Shown here: in pieces, positions 14,587 through 24,857 of the stretch
Numbering within the stretch: position 1 is the first letter of the stretch
How the letters are laid out: each line of letters opens with the position of its first letter
Assembly (NCBI GenBank): GCA_018052995.1
Contig: JAGPMK010000015.1
Location: 1 to 39,200, forward strand
Reading direction: 5' to 3'
DNA length: 39,200 bases
DNA from: Syntrophorhabdales bacterium
GTDB taxonomy: Bacteria > Desulfobacterota > Syntrophorhabdia > Syntrophorhabdales > Syntrophorhabdaceae
Notes under the pieces: model-generated
The model's input: the letters and a program-made list of their open reading frames with translations, nothing else
Databases searched by the model: none
Told to the model about the DNA's origin: nothing
Program-made: the position numbers and the translations under genes

Positions 14587-16677
14587 ATGGATAGACAGGC
14601 TGGTAGTTCATTTTTAAGGTATAAGGCATTGTTTAGGCCTGACTCTATTGCAATAATAGGCGCTAGTGAGGATACAAATAAACCGGGTGGCAAGATATTG
14701 AAAAATATCATTGAACATAGATATGAAGGCAACCTTATGGTTGTTAACCCCAGAGCCCATAAAGTCATGGGTATTAATTCCTATCCATCACTGAAAAATC
14801 TTCCTGAGATTCCAGAACTTGCTATTATTGTTGTCCCTGCACAGGCTGTTATTTCTGTTTTTGAGGAATTGGCAGCAATAGGGGTTAAGGCTGTAATAAT
14901 AATATCTGCAGGTTTTGGGGAGAAGGACAAGGAGGGAAAGAAAAAAGAGGCACAGCTTTTAAGTATTGCAGATAGCAATGGAATGATAATGATAGGCCCT
15001 AACTGCTCTGGTTTTATGACGCCCTTCTATAGCGGCAAGTTCGCAGGTATTATGCCTGAAACAAAACCGAAATCAATAGATATAATAAGCGGTTCAGGTG
15101 CCTTTGTAGACCTTGTGATGGAGCAGGCTATAAGCCGTGGCCTATCATTCTCTAATGTTGTGAATGTAGGCAATTCAATCCAGACTGGCGTTGAAGATCT
15201 TATAGGGCTCTATGAAGAAAACTATAAAGAAGGTGGTGCACCTATCTTGATGCTATACATAGAATCCCTTAAGAAACCCCGTCAGTTCTTGCTCTATACA
15301 AAACGTCTTGCTGAAAAAGGTTGTTCAATCATTGCAATAAAATCGGGTTCCACCGACGCAGGTCTGAGGGCGGCCATAAGCCATACAGGGGCTATGGCGA
15401 ATAATGATACTGTAGTGGAGACCTTATTAAAAAAGGCGGGGATAATAAGGGCAAAAAGTAAGATGGAGATGATTGATATAGCGTGTGTTTTAAAGGCTAC
15501 AGGAGGGAGGCTTAAGGGAAACCGTGTATGCATTATAACAGATGCAGGTGGGCCAGGGGTGATTATTACCGATGAACTGGAAAGGCAAGGATTTAAGGTC
15601 CCTGTTCTAAAAGAAGATACGCAAAATAAGATAAGAAGGATTCTTCCCCCTGAATGTTCAGTCCTTAACCCCATAGACTGTTTTCCTTCAAGAACTGCAA
15701 CACAGATAAGGGAGATGTTAAACATTTTAAATGAAGAAGAAAGGGATAGTATAGATGTAATAGTAATTATGGTTGGAAATCCAGGCTTTTTTGACAACAG
15801 AAGGATATATGATGAGATAGCAAGGGCTATGGAATATAGCGCCATCCCCCTGATACCTGTCTTCAGTTCTATTACAACATGTCGTGAACCTCTGATGGAG
15901 TTTGCATCAAAGGACAATTTTTACTTTTTTGATGAGGTAAACCTTGCGAAGGCAATGGGGGATGTATTGAGAAGACCAAAAATCTATATTCAATCCGAGG
16001 AAGTCCTGGATTATGACAAAAAAGCCATTGAGGATATAATAAAAAAGGGAGGCGGTTTAATACCATTTTTAGATGTTGCAGAGATACTGCGGCACCTACG
16101 TTTTAGGCTGCCAGAACAGGCATATATAACTTCAAAAAAAGATGTTTATCTAGTATGTAAGAGAATTGGGTTTCCCATGGTCATGAAGGTCATGGGGCCA
16201 GTCCATAAGACAGATGTAGGTGGGGTGAGGACTGGAATAGACACAGCAGAGAAGGCCATCAAGGCATGGGAGGAATTGATTAAAATCGAGGGCGCTGTTG
16301 CAGTTTTGGCTCAGCAATCTATAGAGGGAAATGAGGTAATAATTGGCTGCAAACGCGATGATACTGCAGGGCACCTTATTATGTTCGGAATTGGTGGTAT
16401 ATATACAGAGATAGTAAAGGATATTGTCTTTAACCTCGTTCCAGTAACAAAGGAAGAGGCATGCGATATGATAAGGGAGATAAAGGGGTTTCCTCTTATT
16501 AAAGGGATAAGGGGCAGGGCTGGCATGACAATAGAGATTCTTGCAGATTATGTAATGGGGATAGGAAGATTAGTTGAGGACTTCCCAGAGATTTCAGAGA
16601 TAGACATAAATCCTGTCAAGGGTTCAGGGGATAATCTCTATGCAGTGGATGCAAGGATAGTGGTATCATCTTACTGA
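14587..16677 (+). CDS. Fused acyl-CoA synthetase, NDP(ADP)-forming
   Basis: This 696-residue protein is a fused alpha-beta member of the ADP-forming acetyl-CoA synthetase family, which interconverts acyl-CoA + ADP + Pi and acid + CoA + ATP. Domain order: CoA-binding Rossmann domain (FRPDSIAIIGASEDTNKPGG, residues about 15-135), two succinyl-CoA-ligase-like domains (about 150-460) with the catalytic phospho-histidine H266 in AISHTGAMA, and a C-terminal ATP-grasp domain (about 475-690) ending with EIDINPV. ATG 14587 is preceded by GGAGG within the end of the transporter gene. In anaerobes these enzymes gain ATP from acyl-CoA or activate acids; the acyl group is unknown. It is probably under control of the upstream MarR. 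Confidence 0.92.
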   Translation: MDRQAGSSFLRYKALFRPDSIAIIGASEDTNKPGGKILKNIIEHRYEGNLMVVNPRAHKVMGINSYPSLKNLPEIPELAIIVVPAQAVISVFEELAAIGVKAVIIISAGFGEKDKEGKKKEAQLLSIADSNGMIMIGPNCSGFMTPFYSGKFAGIMPETKPKSIDIISGSGAFVDLVMEQAISRGLSFSNVVNVGNSIQTGVEDLIGLYEENYKEGGAPILMLYIESLKKPRQFLLYTKRLAEKGCSIIAIKSGSTDAGLRAAISHTGAMANNDTVVETLLKKAGIIRAKSKMEMIDIACVLKATGGRLKGNRVCIITDAGGPGVIITDELERQGFKVPVLKEDTQNKIRRILPPECSVLNPIDCFPSRTATQIREMLNILNEEERDSIDVIVIMVGNPGFFDNRRIYDEIARAMEYSAIPLIPVFSSITTCREPLMEFASKDNFYFFDEVNLAKAMGDVLRRPKIYIQSEEVLDYDKKAIEDIIKKGGGLIPFLDVAEILRHLRFRLPEQAYITSKKDVYLVCKRIGFPMVMKVMGPVHKTDVGGVRTGIDTAEKAIKAWEELIKIEGAVAVLAQQSIEGNEVIIGCKRDDTAGHLIMFGIGGIYTEIVKDIVFNLVPVTKEEACDMIREIKGFPLIKGIRGRAGMTIEILADYVMGIGRLVEDFPEISEIDINPVKGSGDNLYAVDARIVVSSY

Positions 16678-16838
16678 CCTTAAGATTATCTCTATCTTTC
16701 TACTCGCAGGAAATCATATAAATAAAAGATCATCATTTTTAAATCTGTATAATTGTCTTCTGAATCAATTTTTTATTTTAAAAGATAGGGCACTAAAACC
16801 ATATATGAAGATATTATGTGAATTTTTTCATAAGTTGA

Positions 16839-16868
16839 TTGACATTGCCTGAAAAAAAGTTTTAGAAT
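16839..16868 (+). promoter_or_regulatory. Promoter of the membrane pyrophosphatase gene
   Basis: A perfect -35 TTGACA (16839-16844) and -10 TAGAAT (16863-16868) are 18 bases apart. Transcription would start near 16875, giving a leader of about 80 nt before the ATG at 16956. Confidence 0.7.
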
Positions 16869-16873
16869 AAAAA

Positions 16874-16894
16874 AGCCCTCATCAACAGGGGGCT
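16874..16894 (+). promoter_or_regulatory. Hairpin at the 5' end of the hppA leader
   Basis: AGCCCTC (16874-16880) pairs with GGGGGCT (16888-16894), with one G-T pair and a 7-base loop. It would sit at or next to the 5' end of the transcript, where it could stabilise the mRNA. A T7 run lies 13 bases further on, too far for a classical terminator, so attenuation is possible but weakly supported. Confidence 0.4.
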
Positions 16895-16955
16895 AATTGC
16901 TTGCAGGTTTTTTTAAGGAGATTAAACACATAAATTTTTTGTAAGGAGGTTCTAT

Positions 16956-19400
16956 ATGAGCTTATCAAACAAACGAAGTCTATGCTTCTTTCTTCTCACG
17001 CTCACCCTCATGCTTTTATCCACAGCATCAGTGGCAATGGCAGGTGAGGCAGACATTATCCTCCCCGACCTCTCCCAGGTTAAATTTGCTATCTTCGGGG
17101 GGACAAGCGGCCTTTCAATCATGTATTGTGGTCTTCTGGTCTGCATAATTGGTCTTATCTTTGCTATAGTCCAGTATAATCAGACCAAAAATCGTCCAGC
17201 CCACAAATCCATGCTTGAGGTCTCTGATATAATATGGGAGACCTGTAAATCATATCTAGCACAGCAGGGTAAATTCTTGATAATCCTCTGGGTACTTGTT
17301 GCCATATGTATGGCTTACTACTTTATGGGTCTTTCCCATCTTTCCATAGGGCCTATGTTTGTAATACTTGTATGTTCGGTTCTTGGTATCCTAGGCTCAT
17401 ATGGCGTTGCCTGGTTTGGCATGAGGATAAACACAAGGGCAAACTCAAGGACAGCCTTTGCATCTCTTACAGGAAAACCTGTTGATGTTGTAAATATACC
17501 CCTCACATCTGGTATGAGTGTAGGACTCCTTCTTGTGAGTGTCGAGCTATTCTTCATGATATGTATCCTTGTCTTTCTTCCTAAAAATCTTGTTGGACCA
17601 AGCTTCATCGGTTTTGCAATCGGTGAATCCCTTGGTGCGAGTGCGCTGAGGATTGCCGGCGGTATCTTCACGAAGATTGCAGATATTGGCTCTGACCTTA
17701 TGAAGATTGTGTTTAAGCTCCCGGAAGACGACCCGAAAAACCCAGGCGTTATAGCAGACTGCACAGGTGACAATGCCGGCGACAGCGTTGGTCCCACTGC
17801 AGACGGCTTTGAGACCTATGGTGTTACAGGCGTTGCACTAATTGCATTTCTGGCACTGGCTCTTGCGGCAAATCCCACTATGTCAGGGACATTAATCATA
17901 TGGATATTCTCAATGCGTATACTTATGATCCTCACCTCCCTGGTCTCATATTTTGTAAATCATGGCATAACCACATCTCTTTATAGCTCAAAGAAAAAAT
18001 TTAACTTTGAACAACCTCTCACCAACCTTGTTTGGATAACATCAGCTATATCGATTATAGTAACCTTCTGGGCAAGCCATATGCTCCTCGGTGAGCTAAA
18101 TGACAAATATCCAGGTCTCTGGTGGGCGCTTGCCACAATAATATCCTGCGGGACAGTGGCAGGTGCATTGATACCTGAGTTCACCAAGATATTTACAAGT
18201 ACAAAGTCGCGCCATGTCCAGGAGGTTGTTGGTGCTGCCCGTCATGGTGGTGCATCCCTTGATATACTCTCAGGGTTTGTAGCAGGTAACTTCTCTGCAT
18301 TCTGGGAGGGACTCGTAATCCTCTTCCTCATGTTCATTGCCTATGCAGTATCCCAGCATCACTCCATAATCGCTGTGATGCCTCCCCAATTTGCCTTTGC
18401 AGCACCAGTATTTGCATTCGGTCTTGTGGCATTTGGATTTCTTGGCATGGGCCCTGTGACAATTGCTGTTGACTCATATGGTCCTGTATCTGATAATGCC
18501 CAGTCTGTCTATGAACTCTCCAGGATAGAAGACCGACCCAATATCAGGGAGGAGATAAAGAAGGATTTTGGTTTTGACCCTGATTTTGATAATGGCAAGG
18601 ATTATCTTGAGGAGGCAGACGGCGCAGGAAACACCTTTAAGGCTACAGCAAAGCCAGTGCTTATAGGAACAGCTGTTGTTGGTGCCACAACCATGGTATT
18701 TGGTATTATCATACTTCTCGAAAACATGTTTAAAAATGTAGTGGCAAAGCTGAGCCTTGTTCAGCCTGAGATCATCCTTGGGCTTCTTATGGGTGGTGCT
18801 GTTATCTACTGGTTTACTGGCGCAGCAACCCAGGCAGTTACAACAGGTGCATATCGTGCCGTTGTCTTTATTAAGAAGAATATCAACCTCGATAAGGAGG
18901 AGGCATCCATTGAGGATAGCAAAGAGGTCGTTAAGATCTGTACCCAGTATGCCCAGAAGGGTATGATAAACATCTTCATTGTTATATTCTTCCTCGCCCT
19001 AGCCCTCTCTTTCTTCAACCCCTATTTCTTCATAGGATACCTTGTTGCCATCGCATTTTTCGGGCTTTTCCAGGCAATCTTTATGGCAAACGCCGGTGGT
19101 GCATGGGATAATGCAAAAAAGATAGTTGAGGTTGATCTAAAAGAAAAAGGCACAGACCTCCATGCCGCAACTGTTGTTGGTGACACTGTAGGTGACCCGT
19201 TCAAGGATACATCGTCGGTCTCTATGAACCCTGTTATTAAATTCACCACCCTCTTTGGGCTCCTTGCAACAGAGATTGCTGTTACCATGCAGTCACAGGC
19301 AACGAAGACAACTATCGGTGTAATATTCTTCATCATTGCCCTTATCTTCGTATACCGTTCATTCTATAGCATGAGGGTAGGCCAGGAGAAACTCGACTAA
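16956..19400 (+). CDS. hppA: Membrane-bound ion-translocating pyrophosphatase, divergent type
   Basis: This 814-residue protein hydrolyses pyrophosphate and pumps H+ and/or Na+. A signal-like helix (residues 8-29) precedes about 16 membrane helices. Active-site blocks: DIGSDLMKIVFKLPEDDPKNP (243-263), IADCTGDNAGDSVG (266-279), GPVSDNA, and GDTVGDPFKDTSS near the C-terminus. The canonical DVGADLVGKVE is altered: both Asp remain (D243, D247), but the Lys is displaced, the Glu is lost and the stretch is one residue shorter. DGFET (283-287) keeps the Glu that forms part of the ion gate in bacterial Na+ pumps. GNTFKAT has Lys where K+-dependent enzymes have Ala, suggesting K+ independence (from known subfamily rules). 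The ion cannot be decided by eye. GGAGG precedes the ATG. Confidence 0.9.
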   Translation: MSLSNKRSLCFFLLTLTLMLLSTASVAMAGEADIILPDLSQVKFAIFGGTSGLSIMYCGLLVCIIGLIFAIVQYNQTKNRPAHKSMLEVSDIIWETCKSYLAQQGKFLIILWVLVAICMAYYFMGLSHLSIGPMFVILVCSVLGILGSYGVAWFGMRINTRANSRTAFASLTGKPVDVVNIPLTSGMSVGLLLVSVELFFMICILVFLPKNLVGPSFIGFAIGESLGASALRIAGGIFTKIADIGSDLMKIVFKLPEDDPKNPGVIADCTGDNAGDSVGPTADGFETYGVTGVALIAFLALALAANPTMSGTLIIWIFSMRILMILTSLVSYFVNHGITTSLYSSKKKFNFEQPLTNLVWITSAISIIVTFWASHMLLGELNDKYPGLWWALATIISCGTVAGALIPEFTKIFTSTKSRHVQEVVGAARHGGASLDILSGFVAGNFSAFWEGLVILFLMFIAYAVSQHHSIIAVMPPQFAFAAPVFAFGLVAFGFLGMGPVTIAVDSYGPVSDNAQSVYELSRIEDRPNIREEIKKDFGFDPDFDNGKDYLEEADGAGNTFKATAKPVLIGTAVVGATTMVFGIIILLENMFKNVVAKLSLVQPEIILGLLMGGAVIYWFTGAATQAVTTGAYRAVVFIKKNINLDKEEASIEDSKEVVKICTQYAQKGMINIFIVIFFLALALSFFNPYFFIGYLVAIAFFGLFQAIFMANAGGAWDNAKKIVEVDLKEKGTDLHAATVVGDTVGDPFKDTSSVSMNPVIKFTTLFGLLATEIAVTMQSQATKTTIGVIFFIIALIFVYRSFYSMRVGQEKLD

Positions 19401-19426
19401 TAATATTGTGAAACAAGAGTAGTTAT

Positions 19427-19463
19427 AGAGAGCGCCCCTTTTTCAGGGGCGTTCTCTGCTTTT
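19427..19463 (+). terminator. Intrinsic terminator of hppA
   Basis: A 13-bp stem, AGAGAGCGCCCCT (19427-19439) with AGGGGCGTTCTCT (19445-19457), including one G-T pair and a 5-base loop, is followed by GCTTTT. It ends the hppA transcript about 27 bases after the stop codon. Confidence 0.85.
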
Positions 19464-19552
19464 AACCGGCTTTTACTATACCCTTACGCCCCCATGATTT
19501 TCATAGATTCATCAGAGCACATAAACAGTACCACCCATCATGAAGGGCTGTA

Positions 19553-19669
19553 ATGCATGACCGCCTCCCTGATAAGGCAAAAATGCTCACCCTGTTTCAG
19601 GAATTCGGTATTAACGTACTTACCTTTATTGATGAATCGGGGTTTTACTGTGTAAAAGGGGAAAGATAG
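19553..19669 (+). CDS. Small ORF or gene remnant, 38 codons
   Basis: ATG 19553 opens a 38-codon frame beginning MHDRLPDKAKMLTLFQEFGI and ending in ESGFYCVKGER. The residue pattern (amphipathic helix, then strand-like INVLTFIDE) looks protein-like, and AAGGG lies about 8 bases upstream. I do not recognise a family. It may be the C-terminal remnant of a larger gene or a true microprotein. It sits between the hppA terminator and the end of the convergent kinase gene. Confidence 0.3.
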   Translation: MHDRLPDKAKMLTLFQEFGINVLTFIDESGFYCVKGER

Positions 19670-19736
19670 TAGATTGGGTTATAGAATAGAGATTGAGGGG
19701 TTCGACGGGAAAGATTGCCGGTAATATTTTAATATT

Positions 19737-22700
19737 TTATCTGTCCAGGATCTCCCTGACCTTTATCAGCATTTCATGGGGTGAAAATGGTTTATGAATG
19801 AAGTTGAATTCGCCCTCCTTTATGTCCTTTTCAAGGACAATATCCTGCGTATAACCGCTTGTAAAAAGAACCCTAATGTCAGGGGCTGTTTTTCTTATCT
19901 CCTCATATGCCCCCCTGCCACTTTTTTTAGGCATCACTGAATCGAGGATCAAAAGGTCAATATCTTTGTTTTCCCTGAAGGTCTTAACTGCCTCTTCCCC
20001 ATCTGCTGTCTCTAAAACATTATAACCATAATGGGTAAGTATAGTCTTTAAAAGGTTACGGGCCTCTTCATTATCCTCTGCTATAAGGATAGTCTCATTT
20101 CCGCCTCTAATTGAAGGGGTTATTGATTTTTTTTCATCGTCATGGCCTCCAACCACAGGTAAATATATATGAAAGGTGGTCCCACTGCCTGGTTCGCTGT
20201 AAACAGCTATATATCCGTTATGCTGTTTTACAATACCGTATACAGTGGACAACCCAAGCCCTGTGCCTTTCCCTGGCTCTTTTGTGGTGAAAAAAGGCTC
20301 GAAGATCTTGTCTTTTATTGCCTCATCTATACCAATACCCGTATCAGAGACAGATAGTAGTGCATATGCACCTCCCCTCTCAAGCCCATAGATCCTTGCA
20401 AGCCTTTCGTGCAATTCAATCTTTTTAGTCTCTATGGTAAGGACGCCACCACTGGGCATGGCATCTCTTGCATTGGATGCAAGGTTAAACAAGATCTGGT
20501 CAATCTGTGTTGTATCAGCCATCACAACAAGCTCATCAGGGGTGAGGTCAGTCTTCAGGATAATATCCTCTGTTATTATCCTTTTTAACAGCTTCTCTGT
20601 TCCCCGGATAATATCATTCAGTTTAATGGGATTAAGGACAATAGGCTGCTTTCTACTGAAGGTAAGGAGGCTTTTTGTAAGTTGGGATGCCTTAAGGCTT
20701 GAAGAGAGGATCTGATCCACATAGACCCTCATCGGGTTATTCTCTTCCATCTTCATCTGCATCAGGTTTGCATATCCTATAAGGGCGGTCAGGATATTAT
20801 TAAAATCATGGGCAATACCACCTGCAAGGGCCCCTATTGCCTCCATCTTCTGGGACTGGACAAGCTGCATCTGAAGGCTTTTCCTCTCTATCTCAGCCTG
20901 CTTACGTTCAGTAATATCTATAACCGTGCCTTCATAATAGACCGTCCTGCCACCGTCATCACGCACTGCACGGGCATTTTTGCTTACCCATATGAGACCA
21001 CCATCACTTTTTTTAAGTTGTGTCTCAATGCCCTCCACATGACCTGCTTTCTCACATAGACTGATAAATTCATCCCAATCTATAGGGTTTGCATAGAGCT
21101 GTCTACCTATATCTGTTATCCCTGCATTAAGCTCAGATAGGGAGGCATAACCAAGCATCCTCAGGAGGGCAGGATTAGCGTTTATATAGGTGCCCTCCGG
21201 GGTTATCTGGAATATACCCTCTATGGTATTCTCAAATATATTACGATATTTCTCTTCACTGACACGCAAAAATATCTCTGCCTTTTTGCTTTCGGTAATA
21301 TCCCTTATTGATTCTATGGCACCTGCAACATCCCCATTCCTGCTATAGAGCCTTGATGCTGTTGTCCACAGATACGCCCCCTTTCCCTCATACATCTCAG
21401 GGATAAAGACCTCTGCAAAATATGTATCACCCTTTTTTGTGACAAAATCATATTTAGATTCAATCTCAGGCTCAGGTTTAAGCAGAAGGTCTACGAGGAT
21501 TGGTCTCCTTTTTCCATAGAAGGGTATGGCATACTCATAATCACCCTTTCCTATTATATTCTCAGCTTTTACGCCTGTCATCTCTTCTGTTGCCTTATTC
21601 CATATAATGGCTCTTCCCTCTGTGTCAATGGCTAATGTTGCATCTGGGAGTAATTGGATGATATCTACAAGCCTCTGCCTTGACTCTCTCAGGGCGGCCT
21701 CTGCAAGCTCCAGCCTTGTCTTTGCACTTTTGAGCTCTGAGATATCCCTTCCCTCAACAATAAGGGACACAACCCTGGCATGTTCATCCTTGATAGGCTT
21801 TATGGAGAGGTCAATATGACGGGTTTTCCCATTATAGACAGGAGGGCTATCTACATCAAAACGGACAAACTCCCCTTCCAATGCCCGAGTAATAGCAGTG
21901 CGGATATTATCTTGTACCTCCTTAGAGTGTCTCCACCAGGGTGTATCCCAAAAGGGCATTCCTATAACATCAGAGGGAACAGCGCCGATAAAATCAAGGG
22001 CAGTCCTATTGACCTCCACAAGTATTCCATCAATGCTAAGAAAGCCTATGAACTGAAAGGTCTGATCAAGGATTGCTCTTGCCCTTCTCTCTATCTCCTT
22101 CTGTCTCGTCACATCTATTACAATAAATATATACGAATAACTGTCCGTTGGTGATATATAGATCTGGGCATCAAATGACGTCCCATCCTTTCTCACAATC
22201 TTAGTCTCTACAAAGCCTTCCTTATAGACAACCCTGCCTACCCTTTCATACTCCTCTATGCTTTCATATGCAAAAAGTGATTTCATGCCCTTAAGCTCAT
22301 ATGCTGTATAGCCAGTAAGGCGGCATAACGTATTATTTACCCAGATTATTATCCTGTCTTTTATTTTCCCTATACCCACAGGGGAGGCATACGAAATGGT
22401 GTTTAAAAGTCGTTCTGACTCTGTAACCCTCTGTTCCCCAAGCTTTTTTTCTGCTATATCTCTAACTATAGCCCAATAGCCACATGGAATCCCTTCCTTA
22501 TCATATTTGAGATATGTCCTGATCTCTACAGATATAATCCCCCCATCCTTTTTTATATATTCCTTCTCATAGGGCTCAGAATATCCCCGTCTATCAGCCT
22601 GCTCACTAAGTATCTTCTTCTCCAGTATATGCCACTTGGCAGGTGTTAAATCCCCATATGTAACATTTAGGATCTCTCCATCAGTATATCCGAGCATGGA

Positions 22701-22874
22701 TCTGAAGGCGGGATTGCATTCTGTTATCCTACCTGTTTTATCTAGTGATATAATACCATCACTGCCTGTCTTAAATAATTCGCGGTATCTTTTTTCTGAA
22801 TCTGTGATTAAGTCCCTATCGATCAAGTGATCAGAGATGTTATTGGTGGTGCTTTTATATAAAATCTCCCCCAC
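19737..22874 (-). CDS. Hybrid sensor histidine kinase with five PAS domains and a receiver
   Basis: The 1045-residue protein has no convincing membrane helix or signal peptide, so it should be a cytoplasmic sensor. Five PAS domains follow one another (starting near residues 25, 155, 265, 395 and 540; several followed by PAC-like ends such as [34 protein letters not shown]). Then comes a HisKA dimerisation domain with the phospho-acceptor His in [20 protein letters not shown] near residue 690, an HATPase domain with DTGIGID and [14 protein letters not shown], and a C-terminal receiver with phospho-acceptor Asp in LLILDSVMP and the switch Thr/Ser region FTSG. It starts with GTG at 22874 after a G-rich ribosome site. 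No response regulator with an output domain is adjacent; signal and target are unknown. Confidence 0.93.
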   Translation of the reverse strand: MGEILYKSTTNNISDHLIDRDLITDSEKRYRELFKTGSDGIISLDKTGRITECNPAFRSMLGYTDGEILNVTYGDLTPAKWHILEKKILSEQADRRGYSEPYEKEYIKKDGGIISVEIRTYLKYDKEGIPCGYWAIVRDIAEKKLGEQRVTESERLLNTISYASPVGIGKIKDRIIIWVNNTLCRLTGYTAYELKGMKSLFAYESIEEYERVGRVVYKEGFVETKIVRKDGTSFDAQIYISPTDSYSYIFIVIDVTRQKEIERRARAILDQTFQFIGFLSIDGILVEVNRTALDFIGAVPSDVIGMPFWDTPWWRHSKEVQDNIRTAITRALEGEFVRFDVDSPPVYNGKTRHIDLSIKPIKDEHARVVSLIVEGRDISELKSAKTRLELAEAALRESRQRLVDIIQLLPDATLAIDTEGRAIIWNKATEEMTGVKAENIIGKGDYEYAIPFYGKRRPILVDLLLKPEPEIESKYDFVTKKGDTYFAEVFIPEMYEGKGAYLWTTASRLYSRNGDVAGAIESIRDITESKKAEIFLRVSEEKYRNIFENTIEGIFQITPEGTYINANPALLRMLGYASLSELNAGITDIGRQLYANPIDWDEFISLCEKAGHVEGIETQLKKSDGGLIWVSKNARAVRDDGGRTVYYEGTVIDITERKQAEIERKSLQMQLVQSQKMEAIGALAGGIAHDFNNILTALIGYANLMQMKMEENNPMRVYVDQILSSSLKASQLTKSLLTFSRKQPIVLNPIKLNDIIRGTEKLLKRIITEDIILKTDLTPDELVVMADTTQIDQILFNLASNARDAMPSGGVLTIETKKIELHERLARIYGLERGGAYALLSVSDTGIGIDEAIKDKIFEPFFTTKEPGKGTGLGLSTVYGIVKQHNGYIAVYSEPGSGTTFHIYLPVVGGHDDEKKSITPSIRGGNETILIAEDNEEARNLLKTILTHYGYNVLETADGEEAVKTFRENKDIDLLILDSVMPKKSGRGAYEEIRKTAPDIRVLFTSGYTQDIVLEKDIKEGEFNFIHKPFSPHEMLIKVREILDR

Positions 22875-23290
22875 TGTTTACCCCCCCTTATACCCCCTGT
22901 TTTTTTCTGAATGGAAGTATTCTCAATAATAAGACATGTTTATAAACAATTATATTATGCAGTTGTATTTTATGTCAACATTTATACCAACTGATTTTTC
23001 CTGTGTGCATATCTGCCCTATTTTTTTCAGAAACAATGCCCTTACGGGACAGTGGTAGGTCTTGAAAAACAAAGATTTATTACCCTCCAGTTGCCTTTAA
23101 GATATTATGATATTTAAGAAATTGTTAAATACCTGAATACATGTCTTAGGGCCATGATGGTAAAATATTTTGAACAGGCATTAAGGCTATGGCCTATAGC
23201 CTATTACCCCTTACCTAAATCCCCATTGCTCCACATTTTTTATCTTCCCCTTTTACACAAGGTTATAATTGTGGTATTTTATATTATTCT
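22875..23290. other. Non-coding region between the kinase gene and parA
   Basis: About 415 bases without a convincing gene separate the divergent kinase and parA. A TATAAT at 23264-23269 is a possible parA -10 box, but its -35 (around 23241) is poor, and parA lacks a clear ribosome site. A short inverted repeat AGGCTAT...ATAGCCT lies near 23185. A 38-codon plus frame ending near 23135 (CPYGTVVGLEKQRFITLQLP) looks protein-like but is unassigned. No parS-like GTTTCACGTGAAAC was seen. Confidence 0.4.
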
Positions 23291-24058
23291 ATGATAATCT
23301 CGCTGGCAAATCAGAAAGGCGGTGTTGGCAAGACCACAACCGCAGTGAATCTATCGGCATCAGTCGCTGTTGCAGAGAAAAAGACCTTAATCATAGATAT
23401 GGACCCCCAGTGTAATGCCACAACAGGGCTTGGTGTCACATATAATGGTCTATATGGGCATCTATACCATGTGCTTATAGGAAAAAGAACAGTAAAAGAG
23501 GTTATAAAAAAGACAGAGGTCCCCTTCCTTGATATACTCCCTGCACACCCAGATCTTATAGGTGCCGAGGTAGAGCTTCTGGATATTGATAATCGGGAGT
23601 TTGTTCTTCGGGAGGCACTCAGGGAAATAAAAAAAGAATACAGCTACATCTTCATAGACTGCCCCCCTTCCCTTGGACTTTTAACAATAAACTCCCTTGT
23701 GGCATCTGATTTCGTTATCATCCCTCTCCAATGTGAATACTATGCCCTTGAGGGTCTTGCAATGCTTTTAAGGACTATAGCCATCATAAAAAAGAGATTA
23801 AATCAGGGTCTTGAGACACTTGGTGTCGTCCTTACCATGTTCGACAAAAGAAATAATCTTTCATACAGGGTTCAGGAAGAGGTGAACAATTATTTTAGTG
23901 GCAGCGTATTTAAAACCGTTATACCGAGAAATGTCAAATTAAGTGAATCACCAAGCTATGGCAAACCCGCCCTGCTCTATGATATATGCTCAAAGGGTGC
24001 GGAGAGTTATCTTGAGCTTGCTGCAGAATTACTTTCAAGGGAAGGGGCAAATGAATAA
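23291..24058 (+). CDS. parA: Chromosome-partitioning ATPase ParA/Soj
   Basis: The 255-residue protein begins MIISLANQKGGVGKTTTAVN with the deviant Walker A motif KGGVGKTT of ParA/MinD ATPases. IDMDPQCNATTGLG, the Walker B region FIDCPPSLGLLT and IPLQCEYYALEGL follow. ParA binds ATP and nonspecific DNA and moves ParB-parS complexes, acting in chromosome segregation and often in control of replication. The length and the absence of an N-terminal DNA-binding extension fit the chromosomal (Soj) class. Its stop overlaps the start of parB by 8 bases, so the pair is translationally coupled. Confidence 0.96.
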   Translation: MIISLANQKGGVGKTTTAVNLSASVAVAEKKTLIIDMDPQCNATTGLGVTYNGLYGHLYHVLIGKRTVKEVIKKTEVPFLDILPAHPDLIGAEVELLDIDNREFVLREALREIKKEYSYIFIDCPPSLGLLTINSLVASDFVIIPLQCEYYALEGLAMLLRTIAIIKKRLNQGLETLGVVLTMFDKRNNLSYRVQEEVNNYFSGSVFKTVIPRNVKLSESPSYGKPALLYDICSKGAESYLELAAELLSREGANE

Positions 24059-24857
24059 GAAAGACCCACTTGGTAGGGGCTTATCAGCCATCCTCAAAGA
24101 CATGGAAGACAGGGATAGTGTAAGGTTTATCCCTGTTGACCAGATAATCACAAACCCAAGGCAGCCGAGATTCGAGATTAAAGAAGAGACCCTTGAAAAT
24201 CTTGCCTTATCCATAAAGGAAAAAGGTCTAATACAGCCCATTGTGGTGAGAAAAAAAGATAATAGGTATGAGATAGTGGCAGGGGAGAGGCGATACAGGG
24301 CATGTGTTATGGCAGGGCTCAAGGAGGTTCAGGCATCAGTAAAAGATTTCAACGACCTGGAGGCCCTTGAGGTCGCCCTGATTGAAAACCTTCAAAGAGA
24401 GGATTTAAATCCTATTGAGATTGCCACTGTCTATGACAAATTTATAAAGGATTTTGGTTACACCCAGCAGGAGCTTGCCGATAAAATTGGTATTGACAGA
24501 AGCACTGTTGCCAATTTCATAAGGATACTATCACTGCCGGATTGGATTAAACAACTCATGTCAGAAGGGAGATTGACCCAGGGCCATGCAAGGTCTCTTC
24601 TCTCCCTTACGAGTGAAAGGGAACAGAAAAAATTTGTAAATAGAATATTAAACGAAGGCATGTCTGTCAGGGGTTTAGAGAAGGAGGTAAAAAAAGTCAG
24701 AGAAAAGGTTTCTCCCTTCTCACACATTGAGGAGACATTAAGGGAGACGCTGGGAACGAGGGTGGATATAACATACAAAAAAAATAAAGGCAAAATCATT
24801 ATAGAATTCTATTCAAAGGAAGATATGGAGAGGATCCTGGAGATACTCTCTCATTAA
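24051..24857 (+). CDS. parB: Chromosome-partitioning protein ParB/Spo0J (CTP-binding clamp)
   Basis: I place the start at ATG 24051 (MNKKDPLGRGLSAILKDME), preceded by AAGGGAAGGGG; the longer open frame overlaps parA throughout and is not real. The 268-residue product has the ParB N-domain: VDQIITNPRQPRFEI, then the CTP-binding box AGERRYRACVMAG, and ALIENLQREDLNPIE. A helix-turn-helix for parS recognition (TQQELADKIGIDRSTVANFIR) and a C-terminal dimer domain follow. ParB loads at parS and spreads as a CTP-dependent clamp. The length is slightly short but normal for the chromosomal class. Confidence 0.96.
   Translation: MNKKDPLGRGLSAILKDMEDRDSVRFIPVDQIITNPRQPRFEIKEETLENLALSIKEKGLIQPIVVRKKDNRYEIVAGERRYRACVMAGLKEVQASVKDFNDLEALEVALIENLQREDLNPIEIATVYDKFIKDFGYTQQELADKIGIDRSTVANFIRILSLPDWIKQLMSEGRLTQGHARSLLSLTSEREQKKFVNRILNEGMSVRGLEKEVKKVREKVSPFSHIEETLRETLGTRVDITYKKNKGKIIIEFYSKEDMERILEILSH

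Noticed and set aside
22875-23290. parS site near parAB
   Set aside because: No GTTTCACGTGAAAC-like palindrome was found in the flanks read.
23943-24050. Longer N-terminus for ParB beginning within parA
   Set aside because: It would overlap parA by more than 100 bases; the ATG at 24051 has a strong ribosome site and gives the typical ParB N-terminus.
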